The notes below the pieces were generated by a model. The model made no database searches and was not told where the DNA came from. It was given only the letters and a program-made list of their open reading frames with translations. The translations under genes were made by a program, and so were the position numbers. Shown here piece after piece: positions 9,301 through 18,547 of a stretch of DNA of 64,000 nucleotides. The stretch is from the NCBI GenBank assembly GCA_964580585.1, contig CAZOKZ010000005.1, positions 55,859-119,858 of the forward strand, written 5' to 3'. This stretch comes from CAZOKZ01 sp964580585 (lineage in GTDB: Bacteria; Sumerlaeota; Sumerlaeia; SLMS01; JAHLLQ01). Position 1 is the stretch's first letter; every line of letters starts with the position of its first letter.

Positions 9301-11371
9301 CCCGGTTCATTTGCATTCCAACGATGTTGGCGACTTCCGTGTGCGATCCACCATGAAATGCGATCGTTTCGATTTCGCCTTCCGGTTCGTTCAGGTCATG
9401 CCAGAACGCATCGAAACCATACGTGCGAATCAGCCGCTCGTGTTGATTTTTCCACCAGATGCGCGTTTCCGGATTCGTGAAGTCAAGCAGGTACACCGGC
9501 GACTTCGAGGTCACCCAATCCATCCCCACATCGACGGGCTCCCCCTCGGCATTCAATCCAACCAGCCCTTTTTCGATCAACTCGTCGGTCTGCATCGATT
9601 GGCCCGTAACCTGGGGTTCCATGATCGGAATCACTTTAACACCCTGGTCGTGGATTTTCTGCATATTCTCGACAGGGTTTTCCCACTCGGAGGTTGTTTG
9701 AAAATCCAACGCCCCCATCAATTCCTTGCCAAACCAATCGAGGTCGAACGCCACGCCATCGACCGGAATATCGCGCTTGTCGAATTCCCCGATCAGATCG
9801 TCCACTTCCTGAAACGACTTGTAGCCGAATTTCGACTGAATATTCCCAAACGACCAACGCGGAGCCAGTAACGGACGGCCAGTCACTTGGGTATATTGAT
9901 CCATCACGCCGTCCATGGAATCGCTGACGAACACATAGTAGCGCAATTCGCCCGCTTCCGAGTGATACTGAATGGTGTTGGGTGATTTTGCTCCGATATC
10001 CAGATCGGCCATGCCGGGATTATCGATAAATACCCCATAACCTTTGCGACTGACCCAGTAGGGAAAGATCAACTGGGCACCGCCGTCATGGTGATTTTCG
10101 ATCCGATACGTATGGCCCCGGCGCATGAGACGCACATCCATGTCGGCCGCCTGCTCGCCGAGTCCGTAAATCGCATCGTCGCTGGAAATATCAAACGCCA
10201 GTGTCCGCAAGTTATCGTTAGCTGAAGTGGCAACGCTCTGGCTTTCACCAAAAAGCGGTGTGCCGTCCAGACGTTGAAAATTTAGTCGCAATGGTTTACG
10301 CTCGATGGCAATTTGCCATTGAGGGCCTATCATCCGAAGGACATCGGGTTCTTCCTCGACCGTAAATGTCGTATCGGGCCACTCGGTACGCGTCACAGAC
10401 CAGGACGGTTTGTCGGTAAAAACGCTATTCGGGGCGAAATCCACCTGGACCGTACCGTCCAGACGGGGCGTTAATCGTATAGCTGCTTTTCGCGACTTCA
10501 AAATCAACGCGTCCTCAGTGACCTCGAACTCGTCCAGATCGCCAATCGTGCTGATCGTCGGAGGCTCGGTTGCATTGGTGTAATAATCGCGCGACCAGAA
10601 TTCCACTGGGTGTTCATACCCCCATTCGCCAATTGAAACGTAATCAGCATCGAACTGATACGGAGATCCGTTTGTAAAACCTAATATCATGAAGATGTTG
10701 CCGTTTTTCGACCATGCCGTCTCGTGCACGGTTTCGTCGAAAACCAACGCATCGCCGGAAAACGAGGGATCCCGCGAAACCTGGGCTTGAATTAAAACGG
10801 GATAATGCCCACGAACTTTCACATGCAGATAGAAATCGTCCCCCGGTTTAATATCCACCCGAGCGGCGCGACAGATATCGTAATAATTTCCCCCCTGACG
10901 ACGCAGCCGAATCCGATTTCCTCCCCCATCGAGCGTCAACAGGTAACCCTCGAAATCCTTATTCGAGCGAAAAGCGATGTCCATATTTCGTTCGGCATTT
11001 GGATTGTCGTCGAATTCCGTCATGCGCAAATGCGCCCAGATTTCATAGTCGTTCGACGGAATCATCGTCGATAAATCGGGCGAAAACAAACTGCTGACCC
11101 AACTATCGCAAAGTCCAAGGCTTGCCGAACCCATTTGAGGGCTCACCTTTTCATAGGGACGATACGTCACACAATTATTCTGATCACTCCAGAAGCTACG
11201 GTTCAAATCCCCGGGGTAGCCGGATTGTTCTCCCCAATTGAATTGATCGAAGTAAATTTCCCGTGCTGCTTCTGCAGCTCTCGTTCCCCCGAGCAAAATC
11301 AGGGTCGCCGCTAATCCCCCCAGAATGCTTGTGCAAGCATGGTGAAGTTGCGATGATATGGAACGTATCAC
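6395..11371 (-). CDS. Secreted GH31-GH66 fusion alpha-glucan enzyme
   Basis: A 1658-residue exported protein with two complete glycosidases. A Sec signal (about 1-35) is followed by a lectin-like beta-sandwich (about 37-245), the GH31 N-terminal domain, and the GH31 barrel (about 400-850) with nucleophile Asp659 (FWHDLNEPE) and acid/base Asp727 (WSGDVASEW). After distal beta-domains (850-1010) and a linker, residues about 1060-1655 resemble GH66 (dextranase or cycloisomaltooligosaccharide glucanotransferase): INAVEYYDYF, then Asp1361 (GLEIDSYG) as nucleophile and Glu1430 (FVEVWPS) as acid/base. The 69-residue spacing is close to that of the Streptococcus mutans dextranase pair (385/453). The protein should act on alpha-1,6-glucans or isomaltooligosaccharides outside the cytoplasm. 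The gene is monocistronic. Confidence 0.88.
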   Translation of the reverse strand: MIRSISSQLHHACTSILGGLAATLILLGGTRAAEAAREIYFDQFNWGEQSGYPGDLNRSFWSDQNNCVTYRPYEKVSPQMGSASLGLCDSWVSSLFSPDLSTMIPSNDYEIWAHLRMTEFDDNPNAERNMDIAFRSNKDFEGYLLTLDGGGNRIRLRRQGGNYYDICRAARVDIKPGDDFYLHVKVRGHYPVLIQAQVSRDPSFSGDALVFDETVHETAWSKNGNIFMILGFTNGSPYQFDADYVSIGEWGYEHPVEFWSRDYYTNATEPPTISTIGDLDEFEVTEDALILKSRKAAIRLTPRLDGTVQVDFAPNSVFTDKPSWSVTRTEWPDTTFTVEEEPDVLRMIGPQWQIAIERKPLRLNFQRLDGTPLFGESQSVATSANDNLRTLAFDISSDDAIYGLGEQAADMDVRLMRRGHTYRIENHHDGGAQLIFPYWVSRKGYGVFIDNPGMADLDIGAKSPNTIQYHSEAGELRYYVFVSDSMDGVMDQYTQVTGRPLLAPRWSFGNIQSKFGYKSFQEVDDLIGEFDKRDIPVDGVAFDLDWFGKELMGALDFQTTSEWENPVENMQKIHDQGVKVIPIMEPQVTGQSMQTDELIEKGLVGLNAEGEPVDVGMDWVTSKSPVYLLDFTNPETRIWWKNQHERLIRTYGFDAFWHDLNEPEGEIETIAFHGGSHTEVANIVGMQMNRATYEAVREYAPDSRPFIMSRSGFAGMQKYGAGVWSGDVASEWDDLRRQVSLALGMGLAGVPYWNSDVGGYSNGKRTGELYLRWCQFALFSPIYRPHGVGDGLEPWEHGSEVENAVRELIELRYRLVPYYYTLARETYDTGTPFMRPLVMDYPNDPSVWDLDTQFLVGRNLMAAPVTEPNAISVLMYLPSGIWMDWQTGFEYSGLKSIDYPVSNSTFPMLVKTPTIIPLGPEQPRTDEAPLEDVTLRVFLSVRQKEATGKLYEDDGKSMAYQSGGFATTQFSALREGDQLQVRVDPTEGHYDGMPMLRRYEVVVPLEAAPVQIHLNDELLGPLQKQDMYAAAENGWFYDAATRFLYAKGDRSPISSAQVFDIELETENSAPKRLERSLRPLRDLNASEPLLKKISLRKNTVAPNEDNILTITYADAISPYQGRIDLELETPAGESIWKKAYESASSSYLNIPLKLDVPEGAYLIKLQIYLDGQRRNVGTPCVITVTKNRAADVRYGFYTLWDRVAENYEAKAEMFSDLGINAVEYYDYFPAHGNYAPTKKTYYNEPFHDKEIHVEDIQKKIDANRERGILSLAYVAAYSASKSVFQQYPFPMTDRGGEQLVFNGGITTRENAESSGKGYWFHLMAIHPGSRWRHFVMEEFARTISGGDGERDLVNFDGLEIDSYGHSVGHRYFAGGSSYDDTPLNEILAGFVEEARQLVRANGDRGILTYNCVDENGIQEIAPKVDFLFVEVWPSHERTIKGLADMAYRHRGEYDNKRLVLKLYPASMEPARERWPNANLRLVLGAAITGGGTVMVVGEPDERSYAMKALKSLYYPDAVPMLKDNYDTIHNYNQFDAMLFGWNHGPDVENMPVRVDLPDCLVRGFRNADGNVALTLLHLEKNRTWTKVASLPPPLENQEIRLPWTEKNRPIRVLYVTPDHPALAEPREVDWDLTNGELRMMVPVLDVVGAVLIETARTQ

Positions 11372-11588
11372 GGTAAAATCTCCCGATTATGGAAGTCTGA
11401 TGGTCGATGTCGTGTCGATACCCTGGCTCAGGCGTATCCGCCAAACCTCAGAAGTTTGGACGTAACATGATGGATAATTTCCTGGATGTCTATTCAAAAG
11501 GGAAAGCGCATGAAATAACGGCCATTCCGACAACTCCCCAGTTGCCATGGCCGTTCCCCCTAAATAATCGCGGCATACCGAACCGAGC

Positions 11589-12074
11589 TCAGCCCAGTTC
11601 GTCGCGCCAGTCTTCTAATTCTCGCCTCAATAACCCCAACTCGTCCTTCACCCGGCGCAACGTCTCGCGTTGCTCGTCATTCAATCCAGCCGATCCTGGC
11701 TCGAATGCATTCGTTGCTGAATCCACCTCGGGCGGTAATTCCGGTTCCAACATCAACGGCGAGGCTACTTCGCTTGAGCTGGAAGCTGATGGTTGCTTCG
11801 GGCTCTCGCGTCGTCCCGACGAGGATTCTTCCTTCAATTTCTCGACCGCCCCCGCGATCGTGTATTTCTCCACGTGCAGCAGTTCCCGAACACGTAAAAG
11901 CAACTCGATATCTTTTTGACGATACCGTCGTTGATCGTTGGAGTCCTTTTCCGGCGACAACATCGGGAACTTCGTTTCCCAATAACGAAGCACATACGGC
12001 TCGACGCCGATGATATTGGCAACTTCCTGGATTTTGTAAAACAGCTTTTTGGGGTATGCGGCAGACATGGTCAT
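11589..12074 (-). CDS. MerR-family transcriptional regulator
   Basis: A 161-residue regulator with an N-terminal MerR winged helix: FYKIQEVANIIGVEPYVLRY, then WETKFPMLSP and RRYRQKDIELLLRVRELL. This is the small-molecule-free subgroup often annotated as MerR/HspR/MlrA-like. The second half is low-complexity (Ser, Glu, Pro) and ends in a coiled coil (DEQRETLRRVKDELGLLRRE) that probably dimerises. No metal-binding cysteines are present. I chose the ATG at 12074 (12068 is also possible) because conserved sequence begins just after it; the frame is open further upstream but unlike the family. It lies downstream of topA beyond a terminator, so it is expressed separately. Target unknown. Confidence 0.85.
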   Translation of the reverse strand: MTMSAAYPKKLFYKIQEVANIIGVEPYVLRYWETKFPMLSPEKDSNDQRRYRQKDIELLLRVRELLHVEKYTIAGAVEKLKEESSSGRRESPKQPSASSSSEVASPLMLEPELPPEVDSATNAFEPGSAGLNDEQRETLRRVKDELGLLRRELEDWRDELG

Positions 12075-12247
12075 AGGAAGGGCCAGGAACTTGGAGCGTG
12101 GTTTAAGGATACAATTCACCAATGGACGGCGGGTAGCTCAAGGAAAACTGTCTGCTCAGGAAAAAAAACTCGGATAATTCCTATCAACCAAGGCGAATAA
12201 ATATCGAATTTTCGACCTTTGGTTTGGGGTTTATTTATTTAACGCGT

Positions 12248-12281
12248 AAAAAACCCCCGCCAGCCATTGGGCTGACGGGGG
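12248..12281 (-). terminator. Intrinsic terminator of topA
   Basis: Read on the minus strand, GGGGG-CAGCC-type arms (12254-12265 and 12270-12281, 12 bp with one mismatch) enclose a 4-nt loop and are followed by six T (complement of 12248-12253). It sits 35 bp after the topA stop. Confidence 0.9.
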
Positions 12282-12315
12282 AGGTCATTCGATTATTGGG
12301 CTGAATAAGCGGAGG

Positions 12316-15018
12316 TTACTTCGTCTTAGCGGATTTCCGGGCGGCTTTTTTCGCGCCGCCCTTTTTACCGCCTCCGGCTTTAGCCTTGGCAGCGATTAAT
12401 TCCAGCGCCTGGTCCATCGTCACGCTAGCCGGGTCCGTGTCGCGCGGCAACGTCGCGTTTACTTTGCCATCCGTCACATAGGCGCCATAACGCCCATCGA
12501 GCACCTGGATCTCGGTGCCTTCCGGGTTCTTACCCAAGTCCTTGAGCACGCTTTTAGCCGCAGCGCCGCGACGACCGGCCTTGGGTTCGGCCAGCAATTC
12601 AAGCGCGCGCTCGAACGTGATGGTGTAAATATCGTCATCCGCTTTGATTGAACGGAAATCTTTGTCCGCCTGAACATACGGGCCAAAACGACCAATATTC
12701 GCCAGCACCGACACACCCGATTCGGGATGAACGCCCAGCTCGCGCGGCAGCGAAAGCAGTCGCAACGCTGTTTCCAGATCCGCTGTATCCTCTGTCATGC
12801 CTTTTGGCAATGACGCCCGGCGCGGTTTATCGCCTTTGCCCTCGGGTGTTTCGCCCAACTGCACATAAGGCCCGAAACGACCGCGCGCCACGTACACTTT
12901 CATGCCGGATTTTGGATCGACACCCAGAGAACGCGGTCCCTCGGCACGACGCTTGATCAGTTCCACGGCTTCACCGACGGCAAAATCAGCCGGCGCCACT
13001 TGGGCGGGAATATTCGCAACGTTGCCTTCGCCACCTTCGCCGCGCATGACGTACGGACCATATCGCCCAATGCGCACAACGACGTCTTTACCGGTGTCTG
13101 TCTCAACGCCCAGTTTCACCACCGGCAACCCGATGCGCTCTTGCTCGCGAACGATCAATTGTTCCAGGCCCGGGTGTTCGGCAGCTTCGGCATCCTTGCC
13201 ACGATAAAATTGCTTCACATGCTCGATCCAATCGCGCGAACCCGAAGCGATTTCGTCGAGTTCTTCCTCCAGCCGCGCCGTGAAACCAATATCCACATAA
13301 TCCGCAAAGTGACTGCGCATCAGGTTTGTCACCGCCATGGCCGTAAAGGTCGGCACCAAGGCGTTGGATTTGGGCTGCTTGAAGATATATCCACGGTTTT
13401 GAATCGTGCTGATAATCGAGGCGTAAGTCGATGGACGACCAATGCCTTCTTCTTCGAGTTTTTTGACTAGCGACGCTTCGGTAAATCGCGCCGGAGGCGA
13501 CGTCACGTGCTCGCGCGAACGAAGCGCTTCCAATCCGGTGGCCGTTGCCGCCCCGTTATGTCGGCCGTTCGCCCGGGGAATTTTCTGACCAACCTCCAGA
13601 TGAGGCAGCAGTGTTTCCTGATCGCCAATTTCCGCCGCCGGATCATCGCTGCCTTCGACATAGGCGCGCAAGTAACCGGGGAATTCGATTTTTTTGCCGC
13701 TGGCGTGGAAAACCGCCTCGTCACCGGTTGGAGTGTGCGCCGAAATTTCCACCGAAGTACGCATCACGCGCGCGTCCGGCATCTGGCTGGCAATGGTTCG
13801 CTTCCAGATCAGTTCGTAAATCTTCCGTTCGTCTTTATCGAGTGCATCCGCCACGTCCTGGGGACGACGACCGAGCTGTGTCGGACGAATCGCCTCGTGC
13901 GCTTCCTGTGCATTGCGCGCTTTTGTGCGATAAACGCGAGAACCTTCGGCGTATTCTTTGCCGTACATGCGACCAATTTCTACCTGCGCTTCGTTCAATG
14001 CCCGCTGCGACAAGGTCACCGAGTCCGTACGCATGTAGGTGATCAAACCGATGCGCTCGCCATTGCCGAGATCCACGCCTTCGTACAATTTTTGCGCGAT
14101 GCGCATCGTACGATCGGCGCTGAACCCCAGTTTACGGTTCGCTTCCTGTTGAAGCGTTGAGGTGGTGAAAGGCGGAGCGGGACGTTGTTTGCCTGGCTTT
14201 TCTTCAACCTTGCTGACAACCCACGGTAACTGGCGTTCCAGATCTTCGGCCAAAACGTTCGCTTCGTCTTTGCCCAATACCAAGGCATTGCCTTTTAGTT
14301 TACCCGTCGAGGAATCGAAATCTTTTCCCGACGCCACACGGCGGCCACTTACCCGCGCCAACGACGCATTAAAACCGCCCATGTTCGATTGAAACTGGGC
14401 TTCGAGATCCCAATAGGTGCTCGTAACAAACGCCTGGCGCTCTTCTTCGCGTTCGACGATCAACCGCACCGCCACCGATTGCACGCGACCGGCGCTGAGG
14501 CCCGACTGGACCTTCTTCCACAACACGGGAGAAAGCGAATACCCGTAAAGCCGGTCGAGAATACGGCGACTTTCCTGGGCATGGACCAAGGCTTCGTCCA
14601 ATTCGCGCGCATTTTCCAACGCGTGCTGAATGGCTTCCGGCGTGATTTCGTGAAAAACAATCCGGCGAACCGGGACGTCTGGTTTCAAGATTTGCAACAA
14701 ATGCCAACTGATGGATTCGCCCTCGCGATCCTCGTCCGTTGCGAGCAACAATTCGTCGGCTTTATCGAGGGCCTTCTTCAGTTTATCGACGTACTTTTTT
14801 TTGCTGGCCGGCACGACATAAACCGGCTCGAAGTTTTTTTCGATGTTCACGCCAAACCGCGCCCACTTCTCGCCTTTGACTTTGGCGGGAATTTCATCGG
14901 CCTTTTCGGGCAAGTCGCGCACATGGCCGTAAGAGGCTTCGACCTGGAAGCCTTTGCCAAGGAACCGGCTGATGGTTTTTGCCTTGGCGGGCGATTCGAC
15001 AATGACAAGTGAGGACAT
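12316..15018 (-). CDS. topA: DNA topoisomerase I
   Basis: A 900-residue type IA topoisomerase that relaxes negative supercoils. The start at 15018 (MSSLVIVESPAKAKT) begins directly at the Toprim domain; the 30 residues that the open frame offers upstream are not family-like. The Toprim acidic motif (ATDEDREGE), and the active-site Tyr328 in ITYMRTDS, are intact. Instead of zinc fingers the C-terminus has four copies of the topoisomerase C-terminal repeat (GRYGPYV, GRFGPYV twice, GRYGAYV; about residues 630-870), as in many non-proteobacterial enzymes, and ends in a lysine-rich tail (KKGGAKKAARKSAKTK) that should help DNA binding. It is transcribed away from the candidate replication origin. 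Confidence 0.97.
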   Translation of the reverse strand: MSSLVIVESPAKAKTISRFLGKGFQVEASYGHVRDLPEKADEIPAKVKGEKWARFGVNIEKNFEPVYVVPASKKKYVDKLKKALDKADELLLATDEDREGESISWHLLQILKPDVPVRRIVFHEITPEAIQHALENARELDEALVHAQESRRILDRLYGYSLSPVLWKKVQSGLSAGRVQSVAVRLIVEREEERQAFVTSTYWDLEAQFQSNMGGFNASLARVSGRRVASGKDFDSSTGKLKGNALVLGKDEANVLAEDLERQLPWVVSKVEEKPGKQRPAPPFTTSTLQQEANRKLGFSADRTMRIAQKLYEGVDLGNGERIGLITYMRTDSVTLSQRALNEAQVEIGRMYGKEYAEGSRVYRTKARNAQEAHEAIRPTQLGRRPQDVADALDKDERKIYELIWKRTIASQMPDARVMRTSVEISAHTPTGDEAVFHASGKKIEFPGYLRAYVEGSDDPAAEIGDQETLLPHLEVGQKIPRANGRHNGAATATGLEALRSREHVTSPPARFTEASLVKKLEEEGIGRPSTYASIISTIQNRGYIFKQPKSNALVPTFTAMAVTNLMRSHFADYVDIGFTARLEEELDEIASGSRDWIEHVKQFYRGKDAEAAEHPGLEQLIVREQERIGLPVVKLGVETDTGKDVVVRIGRYGPYVMRGEGGEGNVANIPAQVAPADFAVGEAVELIKRRAEGPRSLGVDPKSGMKVYVARGRFGPYVQLGETPEGKGDKPRRASLPKGMTEDTADLETALRLLSLPRELGVHPESGVSVLANIGRFGPYVQADKDFRSIKADDDIYTITFERALELLAEPKAGRRGAAAKSVLKDLGKNPEGTEIQVLDGRYGAYVTDGKVNATLPRDTDPASVTMDQALELIAAKAKAGGGKKGGAKKAARKSAKTK

Positions 15019-15918
15019 TAGATCTCGAATTCTATAGCAGAGGGATTCATTCAGGGAAAAACGCAACGCATCATTAAAGGATAGGACATATTTCTGGCTG
15101 CGACACATCTATCCCCTGTCGGCGGATTGAAAGGCCAAGCGGAGCCGTTGCCCTGTGACAAGCGAAAATTCATGTGCTTTCACTTGGACGCTTCCATGTG
15201 TTGGCTAAAACGCAACCGAAAACACCTGCTTAAAACAAGTAGTATCAACCATCTAAGCTGGGAGCAAAATAAATTACCCGCTTGAAAAGATTCTGGATTT
15301 CCTGTTACGACTGCTAATTGTAACCAAAACAGAGTTGAAATTCCGTTGTGAACTTTCCGAAAAGTTATCCACAGGGGGTGTGAATAATCATCCGAAAAAA
15401 AGGCGATAATGCAGCAAGCCATGCGCTCCAAATTATTGATAATACTATATTTACATCAAATCATTCCATCTGAGAACAAACTCGTCGAGCTGTGGAAAAC
15501 TCCTGTGGATAAAATCCGCACCGGTTTTCCACTCTTTCCGTCCAAAATAGCAGTCTAACTCCTTGTTTTTCAGTGTCTAATAAATCCCTAACAATCAAAA
15601 TCCGTTTTTCACAGCGTTTCACAGTTAGAAACGCTTTCCCGCCACGTTGGCTCAAAGACCCTCAAGTTATTCACAATCGTCCACAGGATTCCAGGGGGCA
15701 TACTATTACACCAACTGAGCACTAAGTTTAGTAAAATAAGTGCTCTACGACGTTATTCCCTTAATTCACACCTCTGACTAAGATGACGAGGTTAATGTTT
15801 TAAAAGCTTTTTAAATCCTATAACAGCCTACGAATAGAGTCGCTTGATTGATTTTGGACATCAATGAGCGACATTCCCTTGCAAGGCTGGCCTGATCTGT
15901 GCTCTACACACCCCCAAG
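15019..15918. other. Candidate chromosomal replication origin (oriC)
   Basis: This 900-bp gene-free, AT-rich region between the divergent topA and rlmN genes contains six matches to the DnaA box TTWTNCACA: 15365-15373 (+, TTATCCACA), 15379-15387 (-), 15491-15499 (-), 15504-15512 (-, perfect TTATCCACA), 15605-15613 (+) and 15667-15675 (+). Near-matches lie at 15525-15533 and 15771-15779. A very AT-rich stretch (about 15430-15470) sits between box groups and could be the unwinding element. GC skew seems to change sign here: + strand line 1381-1440 has 24 C and 14 G, line 5161-5220 24 C and 15 G (both within + genes), while 24541-24600 has 24 G and 11 C and 25021-25080 21 G and 12 C (both within - genes). 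dnaA itself is not in the window. Confidence 0.75.
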
Positions 15919-17073
15919 ATGACGACAGAAGCCCCTAGCATGAAACTTGGCGTTCAAACGCAACCTGCGCTTCGAAGCCTTGGTGAGAAACCCCTGGCTG
16001 ACCTGATGGCTCAGAACGGATTCCCCGCTTTCCGGGGAAAACAACTCTTCCATTGGGTTCATAAAAAAGGCGCGCGTGATTTTTCGGAAATGACCAACCT
16101 TTCCAAGGATATTCGAGAATGGTTGGCACAAAACACCCGTTTTGGTGGGATGGAAAAGGTCATCGCTGAAAAACCATCAGCCGATGGCAGTGTTAAATTC
16201 CTCTTTGAATTACACGATGGCAAAAAAGTCGAATCCGTCTTAATGCCCGGATCGACATTAGACCCATCGAAAATGACATTATGCGTCAGCTCTCAAGTTG
16301 GCTGTGCCGTTGATTGTAAATTTTGTGTAACGGGCAAAAACGGCTTCTTTCGCCAGATGACTGCGGACGAGATCGTTGATCAAGCTCTCTATGCCCGTCG
16401 ATATCTGGAACACCAGGGTGGAGGTCGTATCCTTCGCAATCTGGTTTTCATGGGAATGGGCGAGCCGTTGCTCAACACGGAAAACGTGATTCCGGCTTTG
16501 AAGATTCTGGTCGATGAAAAGGGAATGAATCTTTCTCCGAAACGAATCACCGTTTCGACGAGCGGAATTATCCCCGGTCTCGAAGAACTCGCTCGTGAAA
16601 ACCTCGGTGTGGGACTTGCCATCAGCTTGAACGCTTCAACTCAAGCCGAACGGGAAATCATCATGCCGATTACCAAACGATATCCGCTCGATCAATTGTT
16701 GGAATCCTGCCGGAATTTTCCGCTGCGAACCAATGGCCGGATCACGTTTGAATACGTTCTGATAAAGGATTTCAACGATTCTGCAAAACATGCTCGTCAA
16801 GTCATTAAGCTTGTTCACGGAATTCCTTCCAAAATCAACGTTATTCCGTTTAATCCGGATCCAGCACTTCCCTACGAACGTCCCGACAATGAAACAGTTG
16901 AATTGTTTTGCGATGTGCTGAGGTCTGCTCATCTGACGACCAGTATCCGATGGTCCAAAGCGCTTGATGTCAGCGGTGCTTGTGGTCAACTTGCAGGTCA
17001 GTATCGCCAAAAAGCGGAAAACGGGCGTTACGTTATTCTTCCCCGAGAACAATCTGACGAGCTAGAGCAATGA
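15919..17073 (+). CDS. rlmN: Dual-specificity 23S rRNA/tRNA adenine C2-methyltransferase
   Basis: A 384-residue radical SAM enzyme that methylates C2 of A2503 in 23S rRNA and A37 in some tRNAs. The cluster cysteines are Cys129, Cys133 and Cys136 (CAVDCKFC), the mechanistic pair is Cys122 (TLCVSS) and Cys355 (SGACGQLAG), the latter at the same number as in E. coli. LVFMGMGEPL and SLNAS motifs are present. The ATG at 15919 is the first of two; 15940 (MKLGVQ) is also possible and neither has a strong ribosome site. The stop overlaps the folC start (ATGA), so the two are translationally coupled. Confidence 0.96.
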   Translation: MTTEAPSMKLGVQTQPALRSLGEKPLADLMAQNGFPAFRGKQLFHWVHKKGARDFSEMTNLSKDIREWLAQNTRFGGMEKVIAEKPSADGSVKFLFELHDGKKVESVLMPGSTLDPSKMTLCVSSQVGCAVDCKFCVTGKNGFFRQMTADEIVDQALYARRYLEHQGGGRILRNLVFMGMGEPLLNTENVIPALKILVDEKGMNLSPKRITVSTSGIIPGLEELARENLGVGLAISLNASTQAEREIIMPITKRYPLDQLLESCRNFPLRTNGRITFEYVLIKDFNDSAKHARQVIKLVHGIPSKINVIPFNPDPALPYERPDNETVELFCDVLRSAHLTTSIRWSKALDVSGACGQLAGQYRQKAENGRYVILPREQSDELEQ

Positions 17074-18419
17074 AAACACTGGATTTACTCGAAAGATTGA
17101 CTGATCTGGAACGTCGTCCTAACGCGCGGAAATACACCGACGCGGAATACAATCTGGACGGGTTCCGCGCGTGGCTCGATGCGATTGACGCCCCTTATAA
17201 GCGCAGTTCCTGGATTCATGTGGCCGGTACCAAAGGCAAAGGTTCAACCAGTGCAATGATCGAATCGCTGCTGCGCGCGGCAGGTCTTCATACGGGATTG
17301 TTTACCTCGCCACACCTGGAGCACTACGGCCAACGGTTTCGATTCAGCGGTCAGTCATGGACGCTTGAGCAATTCGTCGAGGCGCTTTCGCGCATTGATC
17401 CCTATATCGATACCCGTCCAGGTAATATACTTGGCAATATATCTCAGGATCGGACAGTTTTTGAGGTCTTGACGGCTATTGCGTTTCGAGAATTTCACGC
17501 GGCAAATGTCGATGTAGGCATTTTGGAAGTTGGCCTTGGCGGTCGGTTGGATTGCACCAACGTGATCGACCCCGCCGTGAGTGTCATTACCCCGATCGGT
17601 CGCGATCACACGAAAATTCTGGGCGAAAAGATCGAGCAAATCGCGCTCGAGAAAGCCGGTATTTTGAAACGTGGTCGCCCAGCGGCAATTTTTCGTCCCA
17701 CCACCGATCTGCAACGCCGTGCGCACGCCACGATTTTAGACCGCGCGCGAAAATTGCGCGTTTCCGTTCATCAACCGCCCCATGTGGAAATTCTGGAACG
17801 TCAACCCGGAGGCCAGCGTCTTCGGATTCATCTTTCCGATGGACCGCTGGATGTGCGGTTGAACCTTGCGGGCGATTTTCAGGCCCAAAATTTCGCTTTA
17901 GCTTTGCTTGCCGCGCAGCTTTATCTGAGGCCGTTCAACTTGCCGCTCTCGCGCGAGGCCATCGCTGCCGCCGCACGATGGGTTTCGTGGTCGGGCCGAT
18001 TTGAAGTCATTCCAAACGTGCCGCCGGTGGTCATCGACGGAGCCCATTGTCCGCTGAGTGCCAGCGCCCTGGCCGACAGCCTGGTTTCCCACGCAACCGC
18101 GACTCCCCCACCGTACACGTTGTTGTGGGGCATGCAGGCGGACAAAGACCATGGGGCGTTTTTGAGCGCGTTGACGGACAAAATTTCGCTGGGCGAAGTC
18201 GTATGTTACCCGGTGCCGGGTGACAGAGGCGCGCCCGCGTTTGTGCTCGCCGCGGCGGCGCGTGGACTCAGCCTGCCCGTCTGGGCCGAGAACGATCTCG
18301 AATCCGCGTTCAAACGCGCGCAATTTACATCCACCATTTTCGGCGGCACACTGCTCGCCGCCGGGTCGATTTATACGCTGTCTGCAATTCGAAAAATGGC
18401 GGAAGTGGCGAAGGGGTAA
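17070..18419 (+). CDS. folC: Folylpolyglutamate/dihydrofolate synthase
   Basis: A 449-residue Mur-ligase-family enzyme that adds glutamate to (dihydro)folate or makes dihydrofolate from dihydropteroate. The ATP loop HVAGTKGKGSTSAMI, SPHLEHYGQRFRF, LEVGLGGRLDCTN and the IDGAHCPLSASAL region are all in place. It begins within the rlmN stop codon (4-nt overlap). Whether it has both activities cannot be read from the sequence. Its last codons run into a repeat-rich gap before ispG. Confidence 0.95.
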   Translation: MKTLDLLERLTDLERRPNARKYTDAEYNLDGFRAWLDAIDAPYKRSSWIHVAGTKGKGSTSAMIESLLRAAGLHTGLFTSPHLEHYGQRFRFSGQSWTLEQFVEALSRIDPYIDTRPGNILGNISQDRTVFEVLTAIAFREFHAANVDVGILEVGLGGRLDCTNVIDPAVSVITPIGRDHTKILGEKIEQIALEKAGILKRGRPAAIFRPTTDLQRRAHATILDRARKLRVSVHQPPHVEILERQPGGQRLRIHLSDGPLDVRLNLAGDFQAQNFALALLAAQLYLRPFNLPLSREAIAAAARWVSWSGRFEVIPNVPPVVIDGAHCPLSASALADSLVSHATATPPPYTLLWGMQADKDHGAFLSALTDKISLGEVVCYPVPGDRGAPAFVLAAAARGLSLPVWAENDLESAFKRAQFTSTIFGGTLLAAGSIYTLSAIRKMAEVAKG

Positions 18420-18421
18420 TT

Positions 18422-18482
18422 CAACCACGGAAAGCACGGAGCACACGGAAATCCTCCGTGTCTCTGCGCCTCTGTGGTTGTC
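18422..18482. repeat. CCACGGA-type intergenic repeat, copy 1
   Basis: The text AACCACGGAAAGCACGGAGC continues with another CACGGA, then turns into its rough complement (TCCGTGTCTC and CTGTGGTT), so that the whole 60 bp can fold: outer arms AACCAC/GTGGTT, inner arms CACGGA/TCCGTG. A related sequence occurs at 24381-24451. The position directly after the folC stop fits a transcript-end element. Confidence 0.6.
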
Positions 18483-18547
18483 TTTCGTTTCCTAAATCCC
18501 CCTCGACATTGGCGCGGGTCTGGCTACCCTTGGGGGCGAAGTTTTCC

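Noticed and set aside
11190..11220. tRNA-like T-arm text (GGTTCAAATCCCCGGGG)
   Set aside because: It lies inside the GH31-GH66 gene near its start, and no acceptor stem, D-arm or anticodon arm fits around it.
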